This document shows, piece after piece, positions 8,410 to 16,191 of a stretch of DNA of 33,884 bases. The notes below the pieces were generated by a model, which saw only the letters and a program-made list of their open reading frames with translations, ran no database searches and had not been told where the DNA came from. Source of the stretch: Gemmatimonas sp. (GTDB taxonomy: Bacteria > Gemmatimonadota > Gemmatimonadetes > Gemmatimonadales > Gemmatimonadaceae); NCBI GenBank assembly GCA_021154325.1, contig JAJKIR010000213.1:1-33884 (forward strand). The letters are read 5' to 3'. The position numbers and the translations under genes are program-made. The number at the start of each line of letters is the position of its first letter. Positions within the stretch are counted from its first letter, which is position 1.

Positions 8410-8786
8410 ACTGCCGGTCGTTGAGCGGTCTCGTGCTGGCTGCGCTCGCGTTGGTGACGAGCGCGTGCACGCACGGTGAAGCCGACGCGATGGCGCTCAC
8501 ACACGGTGGTGACGCCGCGCGCGGCAAAGAGCTCATTCGCACCTATGGCTGCGGCTCCTGCCACACCATTCCGCGCGTTCCCGGCGCCGAGTCCACGGTT
8601 GGACCGAGCTTGCAGGGAGAGGCCACGCGCGCGTACATCGCCGGCGTCATTCCCAATCAGCCGGAGAACATGATCCGCTGGATCATGAATCCTCCTGGCG
8701 TCGACGACAAGACGGCAATGCCCAACCTCCACGTCACAGCCACGGACGCGCGCGACATCGCAGCGTACATCTACACGCTGCAGTAG
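8400..8786 (+). CDS. Small c-type cytochrome, predicted lipoprotein
   Basis: This 128-residue monohaem cytochrome c has a signal ending LALVTSAC (C23, lipoprotein-like), a haem site CGSCH (C51, C54, H55) and a likely axial M107 in TAMPNLHVT. The length and the layout 'GKELIRTYGCGSCHTIP ... VGPSL ... NMIRWIMNPP' fit the small soluble-domain cytochromes often found at the end of caa3 oxidase clusters. It probably feeds electrons to subunit II, or carries them from another donor such as complex III. The start overlaps ctaG, and eight bases separate it from the transporter gene. Confidence 0.88.
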   Translation: MVLNCRSLSGLVLAALALVTSACTHGEADAMALTHGGDAARGKELIRTYGCGSCHTIPRVPGAESTVGPSLQGEATRAYIAGVIPNQPENMIRWIMNPPGVDDKTAMPNLHVTATDARDIAAYIYTLQ

Positions 8787-8794
8787 CCGCCGCC

Positions 8795-10012
8795 GTGAAG
8801 CGCTTGATAGGCATTGCCCTCGGCATCGTCACAAGCATCGGCGGGTTCCTGGAGATCGGCTCGATCACGACGGCCGCGCAGGCTGGCGCCGATTTCCACT
8901 ATCAGCTCATCTGGGCCGTCGTCCTCGGCACCATCTGCATCGCTCTGCTCATCGAGATGTCGGGACGGTTCGCGGCCGTCAGCAAGCACACCATTGCCGA
9001 CGCCATGCGCGAGCGCTTCGGGCTGCACTTCTTCATGGTGCCGCTCGTGCTTGTGTTTTTCGTGTCGTTGCTGGTGCTCGCGGCGGAGATGGGTGGTGTC
9101 GCCGTTGCGATCGAGATGGTGACCGGCGTCCACTATCCGGTGTGGGCGCTCCCGGTTGGATTGCTCGCGTGGGGGCTGCTCTGGTACGGGACGTTCAGCG
9201 TCATCGAGAATGGCGTGGCGATGCTCGGGCTGATCACGATCGCATTTCTCGTGGCGGCGCTGCAGCTCGGACCGGATTGGCACGCCCTCGTATCGGGCCT
9301 CGCGCCAACGCTGCCCGACAAGCAGCCGGCGCACTACTGGTTCATCGCGGTCAGCATCCTCGGCGCGTCGGTGTCGCCGTATCTGTTCTACTTCTACTCA
9401 TCAGGCGCCATCGAAGAGAAGTGGGACGCGACGTACCTGGGGTCGAATCGCATCGTGGCCGCCGTCGGCATGGGCTTCGGTGGATTCCTCAACATCGCCG
9501 TGCTCGTCGTCGCCGCGCTGGTGCTCGCGCCGCGCGGCATTCACGTCGAGAAGTACACGCAGCTGCCGCTGCTCCTCTCGTCGCCGTGGGGCCGGCTGGG
9601 CTTCGCCCTCTTCGCCGCGGCGCTCTTCATCACCTGCCTCGGCGCGACGACGGAGATCGCCCTCGCACTTGCATACCAGATAGCGCAGGGCTTCGGCTGG
9701 AATTGGGGCGAGGACCTCGCGCCGCGCGACGACGCGCGCTTCAGCCTCACCTACACCATCATCCTCGTGCTCGCGACGCTCCTGGTGCTCGTCGGGCTCG
9801 ATCCGCTCAAGCTGACGACGCTCTCGATGGCACTCACCGCCGCGTCGCTCCCGGTGTCGATCGTGCCCTTCCTCGTGCTCATGAACGATCGGAGCTATCT
9901 CGGTGAGCACACCAATGGATGGCTGGGCAACATCTCGATTCTCGTTGTGAGTGTGCTCGCGAGCATCGTTGCGCTCGTCTCGATTCCACTCGAGATAGCG
10001 GGAGGGTCGTGA
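8795..10012 (+). CDS. Divergent NRAMP-fold transporter
   Basis: This 405-residue protein with about eleven membrane helices resembles NRAMP-family divalent-metal transporters, as in the segment TAAQAGADFHYQLIW after helix 1. The two canonical metal-site motifs are altered. The Asp-Pro-Gly/Ser motif of helix 1 is replaced by E20-I21-G22-S23 (GGFLEIGSI), and the Met-Pro-His of helix 6 by S194-P195-Y196 (GASVSPYLFYF). Family members without these residues do not all carry Mn or Fe; a plant NRAMP relative (Nrat1) moves aluminium and bacterial relatives move magnesium. The cargo here is unknown. It is followed with a one-base overlap by two PRC-barrel proteins, and preceded by oxidase genes. Confidence 0.82.
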   Translation: MKRLIGIALGIVTSIGGFLEIGSITTAAQAGADFHYQLIWAVVLGTICIALLIEMSGRFAAVSKHTIADAMRERFGLHFFMVPLVLVFFVSLLVLAAEMGGVAVAIEMVTGVHYPVWALPVGLLAWGLLWYGTFSVIENGVAMLGLITIAFLVAALQLGPDWHALVSGLAPTLPDKQPAHYWFIAVSILGASVSPYLFYFYSSGAIEEKWDATYLGSNRIVAAVGMGFGGFLNIAVLVVAALVLAPRGIHVEKYTQLPLLLSSPWGRLGFALFAAALFITCLGATTEIALALAYQIAQGFGWNWGEDLAPRDDARFSLTYTIILVLATLLVLVGLDPLKLTTLSMALTAASLPVSIVPFLVLMNDRSYLGEHTNGWLGNISILVVSVLASIVALVSIPLEIAGGS

Positions 10013-10374
10013 TGCGCGTCTGCCTCGTTCGCGACATTCTCGACAAGCAGCTCCTCGACGTCACGAATCAGAACGCCGGCAAGGTCGACGGCATCGTGCT
10101 CGAGATGCGTCCCGGCGAACCGACGCGCGTTCACTGCATTGAGGTCGGGCCGATCACGCTCCTCCGCCGACTGAATCGGCGGCTTGGCGATTGGTTCGCG
10201 CGGGTGGACGCGCACTTTGGCGAGGGACGCGGCGTGCCGATTCGCATCCCTATCTCGCGTGTGATCCTCGACTCCCCGTCGCTCCGGATCGATCTCGCCG
10301 TCGACAACCTCCCAGTGATGGCGCTCGAGCGCTGGCTCAGGCAACACGTCGTCGCGAGGATCCCCTGGTCATGA
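10012..10374 (+). CDS. PRC-barrel domain protein (first of two)
   Basis: This is a 120-residue soluble protein with no signal peptide. The first 70 residues (LVRDILDKQLLDVTNQNAGK, then VDGIVLEM and VHCIEVG) form a PRC-barrel-like domain, the small beta-barrel seen in RimM and reaction-centre H subunits. The second half repeats a similar strand pattern (IPISRVILDSPSLRIDLAVD). GGAGG stands six bases ahead of the ATG, and TGATG overlaps the transporter stop; a GTG one codon earlier is an alternative start. Position suggests a cytoplasmic partner of the transporter, perhaps a gate or metal sensor. That is inference. Confidence 0.72.
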   Translation: MRVCLVRDILDKQLLDVTNQNAGKVDGIVLEMRPGEPTRVHCIEVGPITLLRRLNRRLGDWFARVDAHFGEGRGVPIRIPISRVILDSPSLRIDLAVDNLPVMALERWLRQHVVARIPWS

Positions 10375-10718
10375 CCGAGCGCTCCTCGATCGAGTCGTCT
10401 CCGGACGCCAGCGTCCGCGAGCTGCGCCTGGAATCGCTCGTCGGCCACCGCTTGCGTGGCTCCGATGGCAAGCCGTTAGGCAGGATCGAGGAAATAGCCG
10501 CCGAGGTTCGCGGCACGGACTGGATCGTGGTGGAGGTACACGTCGGTCCCGGCGCCCTGCTCGAGCGGCTGGCCGAGCTCACGTCACTCGTACCGCTCTT
10601 CGGCGCACTCCACCGCCGCCTCAACGCACGTCATCGCGTGCCGTGGGATCGGATCGACTTCACTGACCCATCGCGTCCACGCGCAACCGTTAGGCGGGCC
10701 GAGCTCGAGCGTGTGTGA
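10371..10718 (+). CDS. PRC-barrel domain protein (second of two)
   Basis: This is a 115-residue soluble protein overlapping its sister gene by ATGA. The middle, LVGHRLRGSDGKPLGRIEEI followed by DWIVVEVHVGPGALLERLAEL, has the 'G..V.d.dG..lGri.ei' pattern of PRC-barrels. Both proteins contain the same later element (LLRRLNRRLG in the first, FGALHRRLNARHRVPWDRI here), so they look like paralogues from a tandem duplication that then diverged. It carries two copies of the octamer (10474 and 10688). It ends 162 bases before the first usable start of the kinase gene, in the same frame. Confidence 0.7.
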   Translation: MTERSSIESSPDASVRELRLESLVGHRLRGSDGKPLGRIEEIAAEVRGTDWIVVEVHVGPGALLERLAELTSLVPLFGALHRRLNARHRVPWDRIDFTDPSRPRATVRRAELERV

Positions 10719-10736
10719 GGGCGCGGTACGCGCTCT
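10718..10736 (+). terminator. GC hairpin between the PRC-barrel gene and the kinase gene
   Basis: Bases 10718-10725 (AGGGCGCG) pair with 10729-10736 (CGCGCTCT) around a GTA loop, with one G-T pair. The stem starts on the last base of the stop codon. No T-run follows. It may weaken transcription into the kinase gene. It resembles the hairpin at 672-690 in sequence. Confidence 0.3.
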
Positions 10737-10880
10737 GCCATAAGATCCACTCGAACCGAACCCGGGCGAACAACGACTACACATCAACGCGACGACCTCG
10801 ACCGTCGGCTCCTCGTCCAGTACGCCATCAGCCGTGCCCTCGCCGAAGCCGAAACCGTCGAGGACGCTCTCGGCCGTGCC

Positions 10881-13169
10881 TTGCATGAGTTGGGTACACA
10901 GCTCGGTTGGCAATTCGGCGCCTTCTGGCTGCTCGACGACGCGATTGAACAGCTGCGGTGCGCCGCCGTCTGGCGATCGGGACGCTACTCCGAATTCGAG
11001 GCGACCACGCGCGCTCGTACCTTTGCGCGCGGCCGAGGCGTCCCCGGAGCAGTCTGGGAGAAGGGCGAGCCGGTCTGGATGAAAGACATCCGCGACGTCG
11101 ACCGACTCCCGCGCCAGGAGGTCGCGCGACGGGAGGGACTGCACGCGGCATTCGCGTTCCCCATCTTCGGCGTTGCCGAGGGGCCCGCGACCGCACGGTC
11201 CGGTGAGCAGCGCACGAACATCATCGGGGTCATCGAGCTCTACAGCGAGCACGTCGAGCCGCCCGATGAGCACATGCTCAATGCCGCCCTCAGCCTCGGG
11301 TTCCAGCTCGGCATCTTCATCGAGAGCAGGCGGGCACACGACGCCGCCCGCAGTCAGCGCGTTCGAAACGCCGCGGTCGTGGAGATCGCACTCGATTGCA
11401 TCATCACGATCGACCACGAGGGGCGGATCCTCGAATGGAATCCCGCCGCCGAGCGCACGTTTGGACACCAGCGCTCTGAGGTCCTCGGCCGACAGCTCGC
11501 GGAGACCATCATCCCGCCCCGATACCGCGAGGCGCACTATCACGGCTTTGCACGGTATCTCCAGACGGGCGAGGGTCCGATCCTCGGCCGACGCATCGAG
11601 GTGGAAGGGATGCGCGCCAACGGTTCGACCTTTCCCTGCGAGCTGGCGATCACGCGGGTTCCAGTCGCGGGCCCCCCAACGTTCACCGCCTATCTGCGCG
11701 ACGTCGGCGACCAGCGGCGCCTGCAGGCGACGCAGGAGCTCCTGCTCAGGGCCAGCAAGGTGCTCCTGTCGTACCTGGACGGGCACCGCATGCTCTGCGA
11801 CCTGAGCGCCGTCGTCGTACCCGCCTTCGCCGACTGGTACACGGTCGACGTCGTCCAGGGAGATCAGAGCATCCACCGGCTCGAGATCAAGCATCGCGAT
11901 CCGGAGAAGGTCCATCTCGCGAAGGAGCTCGCCACTCGTTATGCAAACCGTGCCGAGTCGACGCATGGCGCGCGCGCGGCGATTCGCACCGGCCGCAGCC
12001 AGCTGGTCACCGAGATCACCGACGAGATCCTCCGTGGGGTCGCCAGCGACGAGGAGCATCTCGAGCTGATGCGGGCGCTCGGACTTTGCTCGCTCATCGT
12101 GGTGCCGCTACGCGCGCGCTCGACCGTCCTCGGTGCCATCACCTTCGTCACCGCCGAGTCTCGGCGTCACTACGACAAGCGCGATCTCGTAGTAGCCGAA
12201 GAGCTGGCGTCGCGCGCGGCACAGGCGATCGAGAACGCGCGTCTCTTCGCGGACGTGGAGGATGCGCGCGAGCTGCTCGAGCAGCAGGCGACGGAGCTCG
12301 AGGCCCAGGCGGCCGATCTCGAGACGGCGACGTCGGACCTCGAGAGCTCGAACGCCGAGCTGCGTCGCGCCAACGAGGAGCTCACGAAGCGCACCGCGGA
12401 GGCGGAGCGCGCCCGCGGCGACGCCGAGGCCGCGCGGAACGAAGCCGACGAGGCGAATCGCGCCAAGAGTGATTTCCTCGCCGCCATGAGCCACGAGCTG
12501 CGCACGCCCCTCAACGCGATCATCGGCTACGCCGAGCTGCTCGACGTCGGCATTCGCGGGGCCATCAACGACGAGCAGCACGGAGACCTCAACCGCATCC
12601 AGCGAAGCGCGCAGCACCTGCTCGGCTTGATTACCGATATACTAAACTATGCCAAGCTCGAGAGCGGCCGCATCGAGTACGAGATCGAGTCGACGTCGCT
12701 CAGCGAGGCGCTCAAGGCGGTGGACGAGCTGGTCGCGCCACTCGCGGCCGCGAAACAGATCGCGTGCGATCTTCGCACGGACTGCCCGGACGTCCGCGTC
12801 TGCGCCGACCCGGACAAGCTGCGCCAGATTCTCATCAACCTGCTCTCGAACGCCATCAAGTACACCGACGACGGCGGACGGGTCGGCATTCGCTGCGCGA
12901 CCAATGATAAGCATGTGCTAATCGACGTGATCGACACCGGCGTCGGTATTCCCGCCGACCGGCTCGATTCGATCTTCGAGCCTTTCGTGCAGGTCGAGCG
13001 GAGCTACGCCGGCCATCGCCAGGGCACGGGCCTCGGGCTGTCCATCAGCCGCGACCTCGCCCGCGGCATGGGCGGCGAGCTCACCGTCCGCAGCGAGTTC
13101 GGGCAGGGATCCGTCTTCACGATCCGTCTCCTCGCGGACGGCCATCACCGCGCTCCGTCCCATCGATAG
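10881..13169 (+). CDS. Soluble hybrid-sensor histidine kinase, GAF-PAS-GAF-HisKA-HATPase
   Basis: This is about 762 residues from the first usable start, TTG 10881. Domains in order are GAF (about 1-150), PAS (about 163-285, with DCIITIDHEGRILEWNPAAE), a second GAF (about 290-460), a long coiled coil of Glu/Ala heptads (about 460-530), HisKA with phospho-acceptor H538 (SHELRTPLN), and an HATPase domain with N box NLLSNAIKY, G1 DTGVGIP and G2 GTGLGLS. There is no membrane segment, so it senses a cytoplasmic signal; no receiver domain or response regulator is nearby. The real N-terminus is probably further upstream: the frame continues with RRLLVQYAISRALAEAETVE, which completes the first GAF helix, but no ATG, GTG or TTG lies there before the TGA at 10716. 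The 3' end overlaps the convergent amidohydrolase gene by 25 bases. Confidence 0.88.
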   Translation: MHELGTQLGWQFGAFWLLDDAIEQLRCAAVWRSGRYSEFEATTRARTFARGRGVPGAVWEKGEPVWMKDIRDVDRLPRQEVARREGLHAAFAFPIFGVAEGPATARSGEQRTNIIGVIELYSEHVEPPDEHMLNAALSLGFQLGIFIESRRAHDAARSQRVRNAAVVEIALDCIITIDHEGRILEWNPAAERTFGHQRSEVLGRQLAETIIPPRYREAHYHGFARYLQTGEGPILGRRIEVEGMRANGSTFPCELAITRVPVAGPPTFTAYLRDVGDQRRLQATQELLLRASKVLLSYLDGHRMLCDLSAVVVPAFADWYTVDVVQGDQSIHRLEIKHRDPEKVHLAKELATRYANRAESTHGARAAIRTGRSQLVTEITDEILRGVASDEEHLELMRALGLCSLIVVPLRARSTVLGAITFVTAESRRHYDKRDLVVAEELASRAAQAIENARLFADVEDARELLEQQATELEAQAADLETATSDLESSNAELRRANEELTKRTAEAERARGDAEAARNEADEANRAKSDFLAAMSHELRTPLNAIIGYAELLDVGIRGAINDEQHGDLNRIQRSAQHLLGLITDILNYAKLESGRIEYEIESTSLSEALKAVDELVAPLAAAKQIACDLRTDCPDVRVCADPDKLRQILINLLSNAIKYTDDGGRVGIRCATNDKHVLIDVIDTGVGIPADRLDSIFEPFVQVERSYAGHRQGTGLGLSISRDLARGMGGELTVRSEFGQGSVFTIRLLADGHHRAPSHR

Positions 13170-14371
13170 ACGCGCCCTCCCTTCATCACGAACACGACGC
13201 GCCGCAGGGCTGTGATGTCCTTCGTCGGATCGCCGTCCACTGCAATGAGGTCCGCCTGAAACCCCGCCGCGATCGCGCCGATCTGGCTGCCCATGCCTAA
13301 CGCCTCGGCGCCGAGCGACGTCGCCGAGGTGATTGCCTCGAGAGGCGGCTGGCCGCCGTCCTGAACGCGGCAGATGAGGTCCTCGACGTTGCGTCCATGC
13401 GCGCCGGCGACGGCGTCCGTCCCCCAGACGATCTTGAGGCCTGGCGTGGCGCGCGCCCGCTTGAACGCGGCGACCGCGAGCGGAATCGCCTTCTCCATCG
13501 CCGCGAAGCCCGCCTCGTTGTAGTTCCCGATGCCCTCGTATTTCGCCCTGTTCTCGAGGTAGTTCCGGAAGACGAGCCCGCACTGCGGATCGAAGTACGT
13601 CCCGCGCTGCGCCATCAGCCGCAGTACTTCGTCCGTCGCGAACACGCCGTGCTCGATCTGCGTGCAGCCGGCGAGCGTCGCCGCCTTCATGCTCTCCGCG
13701 CTGTGCGCGTGCACGAGGGTGCGAAGGCCGAGACTCTTCGCTTCCCCGCATATCGCGTCCAGCTGCTCCTGGGACAGCGTCGGCGCGCCACCGTCGCGGA
13801 TGCTCTGCGACGCGAAGATCTTGATGAAGTCCGCGCCCTCGGCCTTTCGCCGTCGCACGATCTCACGCAGCGTGTCCGGCGTCAGGCGCGGGCTGCTGAT
13901 CGGTTGCAGCGACGTCAGAATTCTCGGGCCGGGAATTGCGCCCGACGCGATGTAGTCGCGCAGGTCCTTGTCCTCCGGCGACCCAGGACTCTGAATCGTC
14001 GTCACTCCCGATGTGAGCGTCGCGAACACGTTTCCCGCCATCGCGAGCATCGACTGCACCGGCGTGTCGCCGTCGTTAGGCGTGTGGTACCGGCCGGCGC
14101 GATTGAAGTACCAGCTCGGGTGCGCGTGGCCGTCGATGAGCCCCGGCAGCATCGTGTACCGGCTCAGGTCATAGGTCACCACGCCGCCCGCGCCGCCGCC
14201 GCGGTCCACGCGCGATATCGCGGCTCGGTCGACGACGACCGTGGCGTTCTCCATCATCCCGCCGCGCCCGTCCAGCAGGCGGCCAGCGCGAATCGTCACG
14301 GGCGCCGATTGCGCTCCGAGTTCGGTCGAGAGGGACAACATCGTCAGCGCGAGCAGGCGAAAGGCATGCAT
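13145..14371 (-). CDS. Exported amidohydrolase (imidazolonepropionase/prolidase-like, metal-dependent)
   Basis: This is a 408-residue protein. The start at 14371 is chosen because MHAFRLLALTMLSLSTELGAQ is a signal peptide; 24 further in-frame residues upstream look non-coding. The TIM-barrel metal site is visible: H82-x-H84 (GLIDGHAHP), K184 (ADFIKIFAS, likely carboxylated), H221/H223 (LVHAHS), H241 (IEHGVF) and D319 (VWGTDAVAG). This pattern belongs to binuclear-zinc amidohydrolases. Many exported relatives act on dipeptides with C-terminal proline or basic residues; the substrate here is unknown. It is convergent with the kinase and divergent from the Xaa-Pro aminopeptidase gene, sharing a 132-base promoter region with the AT-rich spot CAATATTA near 14430. 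Confidence 0.88.
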   Translation of the reverse strand: MHAFRLLALTMLSLSTELGAQSAPVTIRAGRLLDGRGGMMENATVVVDRAAISRVDRGGGAGGVVTYDLSRYTMLPGLIDGHAHPSWYFNRAGRYHTPNDGDTPVQSMLAMAGNVFATLTSGVTTIQSPGSPEDKDLRDYIASGAIPGPRILTSLQPISSPRLTPDTLREIVRRRKAEGADFIKIFASQSIRDGGAPTLSQEQLDAICGEAKSLGLRTLVHAHSAESMKAATLAGCTQIEHGVFATDEVLRLMAQRGTYFDPQCGLVFRNYLENRAKYEGIGNYNEAGFAAMEKAIPLAVAAFKRARATPGLKIVWGTDAVAGAHGRNVEDLICRVQDGGQPPLEAITSATSLGAEALGMGSQIGAIAAGFQADLIAVDGDPTKDITALRRVVFVMKGGRVYRWDGAR

Positions 14372-14503
14372 GGCGGATCGGCGTGCATGTGAGTGGGAGG
14401 CGTATGCGGAGTGAACGCTACGGGGCGCAATATTAGTCGCCATCCCCGAAATCCGTGAGTCGCACCCTGGCGCGCCGCGATGCGCCGGGCGAATTATCGT
14501 GGC

Positions 14504-15991
14504 ATGACTCTCTATCGGCTGCTCGCGCTCCTCGTCGCGCTCACGATCGCCCCAAGCGGCGTTGCACGCGCTCAGTTCGCGCCTTCGGATTACGCCCAGC
14601 GCCGCGCGGCACTCCTCGCGAAGATTCCCGACGGGATCGTCGTCGCGTTAGGCGCTCATGAGCCGGTGCAGGACTATCTCTCGTTCTACCAGTCACCATC
14701 GTTCAACTACCTCACCGGCTTTCTCGAGCCCGACGCCGTGCTCGTGATGACGAAGTCCGGGAGCGCGACCACGAGCACGCTCTTCGTGGAGCCGCGGATT
14801 CCCGCGCGCGAGGTCTGGGTCGGCGCTCGGCTCGGCGTCGACGCCGCCCGGCAGCGCACCGGCATCGCGACGCGCGTCGTCGGCGAGTGGCCCGCGGTCC
14901 TCGACTCGCTCGCGTCGGCACGTCTCCCCCTGTACGTGGTCGGCGACTTCTCGACCGACGAGGGAGGCGCCGGGGCGGCGCTGACGCCGGACCAGCAGCT
15001 CGTCGCGGCGCTGCGACGACGGCATCCCGAGCTCGTCGTGAAGAACGCGACGCCCATCGTGGAGCAGCTGCGCGGCACCAAGTCCTCCGGCGAGCTCGCG
15101 CTGATCCGGACCGCAGCCGACATCACCGCTCGTGCCGAGCGCGCGGCGATGCTTGCAGTGGAGCCCGGGCTCAACGAGTTCGAGATCCAGGCGCTCATCG
15201 AGTACGTCTTCCGGCGCAACGGCTCCGAGCGCCCGTCCTTCGCGTCGATCGTCGGCTCCGGTCCCAACGCGACGACGCTCCACTACAATGCCGACGACCG
15301 TTTCATCGAGCGCGGCGATCTGGTGCTCATGGATATCGGCGCCTCGTACAAGGGCTACGCCGCGGACGTCACGCGTACGATTCCGGCTAGCGGCGTCTAT
15401 TCGCCGCGCCAGCGCGCGATCTACCAGATCGTCCGTGACGCGCAGGCAGCCGCCGAGAGTGTGGCGAAGCTTGGCGCTCCGGCACACCTCATGTCCGATA
15501 CCGCCGCGGCCGTGCTCGCGGCCGGCCTAACGAGGCTCGGCCTCATCGAATCACCGAGCGCGACGTACGACTGCGACTTCGGCGGGCAGATGGGACAGTG
15601 CTCGCAGCTGCAGCTCTACTACATGCACGGCCTCGGACACGGCATCGGACTCGAGGTGCATGACCCGGAGCAGTACTACTTCACGCAGACCATCGCGCCG
15701 GGAAGCGCGTTCACGATCGAGCCCGGGATCTACGTACGCGCCGACGTCCTCGACGTCCTCCCTCAGACGCCTCGCAACACCGCCCTCGCCGCGAAGCTCC
15801 GTCCAATCCTCGAGCAATATCGGAACATCGGCATCCGCATCGAAGACGACTACGTCGCGACGTCCTCGGGCGTCGAATGGATCTCCCGCGCCCCGCGCGA
15901 GATCGCGGAGATTGAATCGTTGATGAAGCAACCACGGACAACGATCATCCCTCGCGACTCGAGTCTGATCTCACGGTACCGATCTCCGTAA
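14504..15991 (+). CDS. pepP: Exported Xaa-Pro aminopeptidase (M24B)
   Basis: This is a 495-residue protein from ATG 14504, where a signal peptide begins (MTLYRLLALLVALTIAPSGV, then ARAQ). An in-frame ATG 24 bases earlier would put charged residues first. The N-terminal half is the creatinase-like domain. The C-terminal pita-bread domain has all five metal ligands: D277 (MDIGASYKG), D288 (AADVTRT), H379 (HGLGHGIG), E406 (FTIEPGIYV) and E447 (IRIEDDYV). It removes an N-terminal residue before proline. Export is less common than the cytosolic E. coli PepP, but it fits the many secreted peptidases here. An inserted Cys-containing loop (YDCDFGGQMGQCSQ) before the HGLGHG motif may form a disulfide. 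Confidence 0.9.
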   Translation: MTLYRLLALLVALTIAPSGVARAQFAPSDYAQRRAALLAKIPDGIVVALGAHEPVQDYLSFYQSPSFNYLTGFLEPDAVLVMTKSGSATTSTLFVEPRIPAREVWVGARLGVDAARQRTGIATRVVGEWPAVLDSLASARLPLYVVGDFSTDEGGAGAALTPDQQLVAALRRRHPELVVKNATPIVEQLRGTKSSGELALIRTAADITARAERAAMLAVEPGLNEFEIQALIEYVFRRNGSERPSFASIVGSGPNATTLHYNADDRFIERGDLVLMDIGASYKGYAADVTRTIPASGVYSPRQRAIYQIVRDAQAAAESVAKLGAPAHLMSDTAAAVLAAGLTRLGLIESPSATYDCDFGGQMGQCSQLQLYYMHGLGHGIGLEVHDPEQYYFTQTIAPGSAFTIEPGIYVRADVLDVLPQTPRNTALAAKLRPILEQYRNIGIRIEDDYVATSSGVEWISRAPREIAEIESLMKQPRTTIIPRDSSLISRYRSP

Positions 15992-16010
15992 GTGCATGAG
16001 GTGCTAGAAC

Positions 16011-16186
16011 GCGACTGAGGGAAGGGCGACTGAGGGAAGGGCGACTGCAAAACTGCGACCTAGAGTCGCAGTCCTCAGTCGCCCTTTCTCAGTCGCCCTT
16101 TCTCAGTCGCCCTTTCTCAGTCGCCCTTTCTCAGTCGCCGTTTCGCAGTCGCAGTTTGTCAGTCGCCCTTCCCTCAGTCGCAGTTC
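16011..16186. repeat. Palindromic 14/15-bp tandem repeat array between convergent genes
   Basis: Eight forward units of CTCAGTCGCCCTTT or variants start at 16074, 16088, 16102, 16116, 16130, 16144, 16158 and 16173. Three inverted units (GCGACTGAG core at 16011 and 16026, GCGACTGC at 16041) stand to the left with 15-base spacing. At the centre ACTGCGAC (16052-16059) pairs with GTCGCAGT (16065-16072). The whole can fold into a long hairpin lying between the stops of the Xaa-Pro aminopeptidase gene and fadA. It may end transcription from both sides. It shares the 9-mer CGCCCTTTC with the array at 792-875. Confidence 0.9.
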
Positions 16187-16191
16187 CGAAG

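Noticed and set aside
8795..10012. Dedicated lanthanide importer
   Set aside because: Only proximity to the lanthanide-type dehydrogenase supports it; known lanthanide uptake uses TonB/ABC systems, so it is kept only as a speculation within the transporter finding.
10716..10718. TGA read as selenocysteine or read through
   Set aside because: No selenocysteine element or conserved residue is evident; read-through remains only one of several explanations for the missing kinase start.
12627..12652. Promoter inside the kinase gene (TTGATTACCGATATACTAAA)
   Set aside because: The local AT-rich patch has TTGATT and TATACT only five bases apart, so they cannot act as a -35/-10 pair; it encodes the conserved kinase segment LITDILNYAK with rare codons.
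16074..16186. CRISPR array
   Set aside because: Repeats are 14 bp with no spacers between them, so this is a plain tandem array.
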